Source: CAVQRB01 sp963715055
Lineage (GTDB): Bacteria; Pseudomonadota; Alphaproteobacteria; Rhodobacterales; Rhodobacteraceae
Assembly: GCA_963715055.1 (NCBI GenBank)
Contig: CAVQRB010000001.1
Location: 310,001 to 374,000, forward strand
Length of the DNA: 64,000 bases
Direction: 5' to 3'
The stretch's first letter is position 1, and each line of letters opens with the position of its first letter. The notes below the pieces were generated by a model. That model was not told the DNA's origin, ran no database searches, and saw only the letters and a program-made list of their open reading frames with translations. The position numbers were made by a program, and so were the translations under genes. Below, piece by piece: positions 62,249 through 64,000 of the stretch.

Positions 62249-63352
62249 TCAGGCCCAGAATCCAGGCTGCACGGTCGCCATGCGCATGCCCTCAGGGGTT
62301 TCGACCTCAAGCGCCGTGCCGCTGTCCCAATGCGTCATGCGTACCATGCCGATGGCGACGTTGGTCTTGTGATCCGGACTCCAGGCGGCGGACGTAATCT
62401 GCCCGATCCGCTCTCCCTTGGCGAAAAGCGGCCAGACACGGTCGCAGCGCGGCACCGCATCGCCCTCGATGGCAATGGCGCGGATCTGCTGCGTCGGGCC
62501 TTCTTTGGAGACCCGCAAAAGGGCGTCGCGCCCGATGCAGCCGATCGCGGTCTGTGTATCACAGAACCGGCCCAGCCCACATTCATGGGGCGTATTGTCG
62601 TCGGTCATGTCGTTACCATAGGAGAGCAAGCCACCCTCGATCCGCTCGATCAGGTTGGGGCAACCCGCACGGACCTCGAGGTCCTCGCCGGCCGCAAAAA
62701 GCGCGTTCCAGAGCGGCATGCCGATGTCACTGCCCTCCACATAGATCTCGAAACCGCCCTGTTTTGAGTAGCCCGACCGCGCCACGACCAGATCCCGCCC
62801 TTCGAACTGGAACATGCCGAAACGGAAGAACTTCACATCCCGCACGGCCTCCCCGAAAACCCGTGCCATCAGGTCATCGGCCTTCGGGCCCTGCACCGCG
62901 AGCGGGCTAACATCGGGTTCATCGACCAGTACGTCGAGGCGGAAGCCCTGCGCGATACCCTTGACCCAGAGCATAAGATCGCTGTCGGCAATCGAAATCC
63001 ACCAGCGGTCTTCGGCGAGCTTCACGGCGACGGGATCGTTGAGCATCCCTCCGGTCTCATCGACGATGGGCACGTAGAAGCAGCGGCCCGGCAACATGCC
63101 CCGCAGGTCGCGCGGGGTCAGCATCTGCATCAGCTTCGCGGCATCGGGACCGCGCAGTTCCACCTGGCGCTCGCAGGCCACGTCCCAGACCTGCACATGC
63201 TTCTTCATGTGATGATAATCCGCCTCTACGGACTCGAAGACCGTGGGCAGCAACATGCGGTTGTAGACCGTATAGGCCTTCACCCCGGCGGCTTCGACGC
63301 CATCGGAAAACGGTGTACGCCTGACCCGGCGCGAGGGAGAGAGAAGAGCCAT
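62249..63352 (-). CDS. dmdA: DMSP demethylase (DmdA, GcvT family)
   Basis: A 367-residue glycine-cleavage T-protein relative that moves a methyl group from DMSP to tetrahydrofolate, yielding methylmercaptopropionate. The N-terminus (RRTPFSDGVEAAGVKAYTVYNR) and HVQVWDVACERQVELRG are characteristic, and the YSKQGGFEIYVEG region matches the THF pocket. The ATG at 63352 has AAAGGA at good spacing; one 9 nt upstream does not. It is the signature gene of the roseobacter DMSP demethylation pathway. Confidence 0.93.
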   Translation of the reverse strand: MALLSPSRRVRRTPFSDGVEAAGVKAYTVYNRMLLPTVFESVEADYHHMKKHVQVWDVACERQVELRGPDAAKLMQMLTPRDLRGMLPGRCFYVPIVDETGGMLNDPVAVKLAEDRWWISIADSDLMLWVKGIAQGFRLDVLVDEPDVSPLAVQGPKADDLMARVFGEAVRDVKFFRFGMFQFEGRDLVVARSGYSKQGGFEIYVEGSDIGMPLWNALFAAGEDLEVRAGCPNLIERIEGGLLSYGNDMTDDNTPHECGLGRFCDTQTAIGCIGRDALLRVSKEGPTQQIRAIAIEGDAVPRCDRVWPLFAKGERIGQITSAAWSPDHKTNVAIGMVRMTHWDSGTALEVETPEGMRMATVQPGFWA

Positions 63353-63353
63353 G

Positions 63354-63863
63354 TCAGGCATCCTTTGGCATGATGAAGAGGTCCGAAACGGGCGCTTGCT
63401 GCCCCGCCGCGGTGAGCATCGCGTGAATTTGTCCGCGATGATGGGTCTGGTGGTTGAACATATGCACGACGGCTTCCGACACGGAGACGGTCATCTGCTT
63501 CTGGAGGGCCCCCGAAAACCAGGTCAGATCGCCTTTCAGGTCGAGTGCGCGCAGCCCCTCGGCCCAGAAGCGGATCTTGCCATCCATGCGAAACCGGTCC
63601 GCCGTCCAGGCACCTGCCGTAGGCCAGAGAGCGACACTTTCGGCGATTCCCCCCTTGGGTGGCCGAACAGACGGATCAAAGCGGCTCATCCAGACAGTAT
63701 CGCCCCAGAGGAGGTGGTTCGCCGTCCCAAGGATGGAGCCGAAAAAAGCCCTGCGCTCCTTGACCAGTTCATCTTTCGGCATCAGTTCAATAATACTCAT
63801 CAACTGGTTGTTTTGCCAGCTATTATACCGCGCCATCATGCGGACGTAGCTGGGGTCGATCAA
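63354..63863 (-). CDS. DinB-family protein
   Basis: A 169-residue four-helix-bundle metalloprotein. The metal-binding histidines are in GTANHLLWGD and FNHQTHHRGQIHAM. The start is TTG overlapping the stop of the upstream gene (TTGA); an ATG at 63839 is an alternative. Family members include thiol-transferases that use mycothiol or bacillithiol; in this group the thiol partner is unknown. It ends 1 nt before dmdA. Confidence 0.85.
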   Translation of the reverse strand: MIDPSYVRMMARYNSWQNNQLMSIIELMPKDELVKERRAFFGSILGTANHLLWGDTVWMSRFDPSVRPPKGGIAESVALWPTAGAWTADRFRMDGKIRFWAEGLRALDLKGDLTWFSGALQKQMTVSVSEAVVHMFNHQTHHRGQIHAMLTAAGQQAPVSDLFIMPKDA

Positions 63864-64000
63864 GGTTTGGGGCCTTTCCAGTCGATCGGGCAGATCTCGG
63901 CGGATTTGCCGCCGAAGTCCCAGATGCGGCCATAGTCGCGCACCCGGCTCTTGGTGCCTTGCGCCGCGATGATATCCGGGCCCATCCAGTATTTCGAATT
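63860..64000 (-). CDS. Hypothetical protein, C-terminal 46 residues (runs off the right edge)
   Basis: Only the last 46 codons are in the window, ending in GGKSAEICPIDWKGPKP. The segment contains KYWMGPDIIAAQGTKSRVRDYG, split by a hydrophilic turn. No family is recognised. It is translationally coupled to the DinB-type gene by the TTGA overlap, so it is probably part of the dmdA operon. Confidence 0.7.
   Translation of the reverse strand, partial: NSKYWMGPDIIAAQGTKSRVRDYGRIWDFGGKSAEICPIDWKGPKP

Noticed and set aside
1..64000. CRISPR arrays, prophage, toxin-antitoxin or restriction systems
   Set aside because: No tandem repeats with spacers, no phage structural or integrase genes, and no small paired genes with recognisable domains were found in reading the window.

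Overview
The window is GC-rich, densely packed and almost fully coding. It reads as a chromosomal segment of a marine alphaproteobacterium of the Rhodobacteraceae (Roseobacter group). The main support is a DMSP demethylase gene (dmdA) beside an acrylyl-CoA reductase gene (acuI), a trgA-trgB-cysK tellurite-resistance block, a PAS_5-type protein, two BCCT transporters and class II DAHP synthase. This is inferred from gene content; no rRNA is present.

Layout. (1) 1-7165, minus strand: phosphate regulon phoR, pstS, pstC, pstA, pstB, phoU, phoB, with a three-repeat Pho box upstream of pstS; phoB runs off the left edge. (2) 7162-10410, minus: yicC, gmk, gamma-carbonic anhydrase and a Cys/Met-metabolism PLP enzyme, overlapping or abutting and leading into phoR. 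(3) 10674-15919: PAS protein, sulfotransferase, aroG-type DAHP synthase, GlxA/AraC regulator, PQQ-type sugar dehydrogenase. (4) 16083-21752, plus: a branched-chain amino acid type ABC importer with a GNAT gene embedded. (5) 21762-29516: HerA-like ATPase, two candidate small RNAs, IalB-like protein, a beta-ketoacyl synthase/ACP/LpxD cluster, an L,D-transpeptidase and a divergent YcbK-type protein. (6) 29517-32616: a decayed stretch with an IS3-family transposase relic beside an isolated cheB-cheD pair. (7) 32769-44301, minus: acyl-CoA dehydrogenase, a lone molybdopterin oxidoreductase large subunit, an ABC/AttH export-type operon, PanE family reductase, AMP-forming acyl-CoA ligase, renalase-like oxidoreductase. 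(8) 44377-47267: uxuB-uxaC hexuronate catabolism. (9) tRNA-Ser(GGA). (10) 48001-57103, minus: MscS channel, cysK, trgB, trgA, cfa, photolyase, class V aminotransferase. (11) 57173-64000: two divergent BCCT carriers, acuI, dmdA, a DinB-family gene and a partial gene.

Three genes (pstA, livG and the L,D-transpeptidase) each carry what looks like one extra base that breaks the frame. All three breaks read GA(G/C)TTC on the given strand, so removing one T gives GANTC, the CcrM methylation site. Raw reads should be checked before any of them is called a pseudogene.

Functionally the window joins phosphate scavenging, osmolyte/DMSP uptake and breakdown, amino-acid import, envelope lipid and peptidoglycan modification, and an oxidative/light-stress block. 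No prophage, CRISPR array or defence system was recognised.
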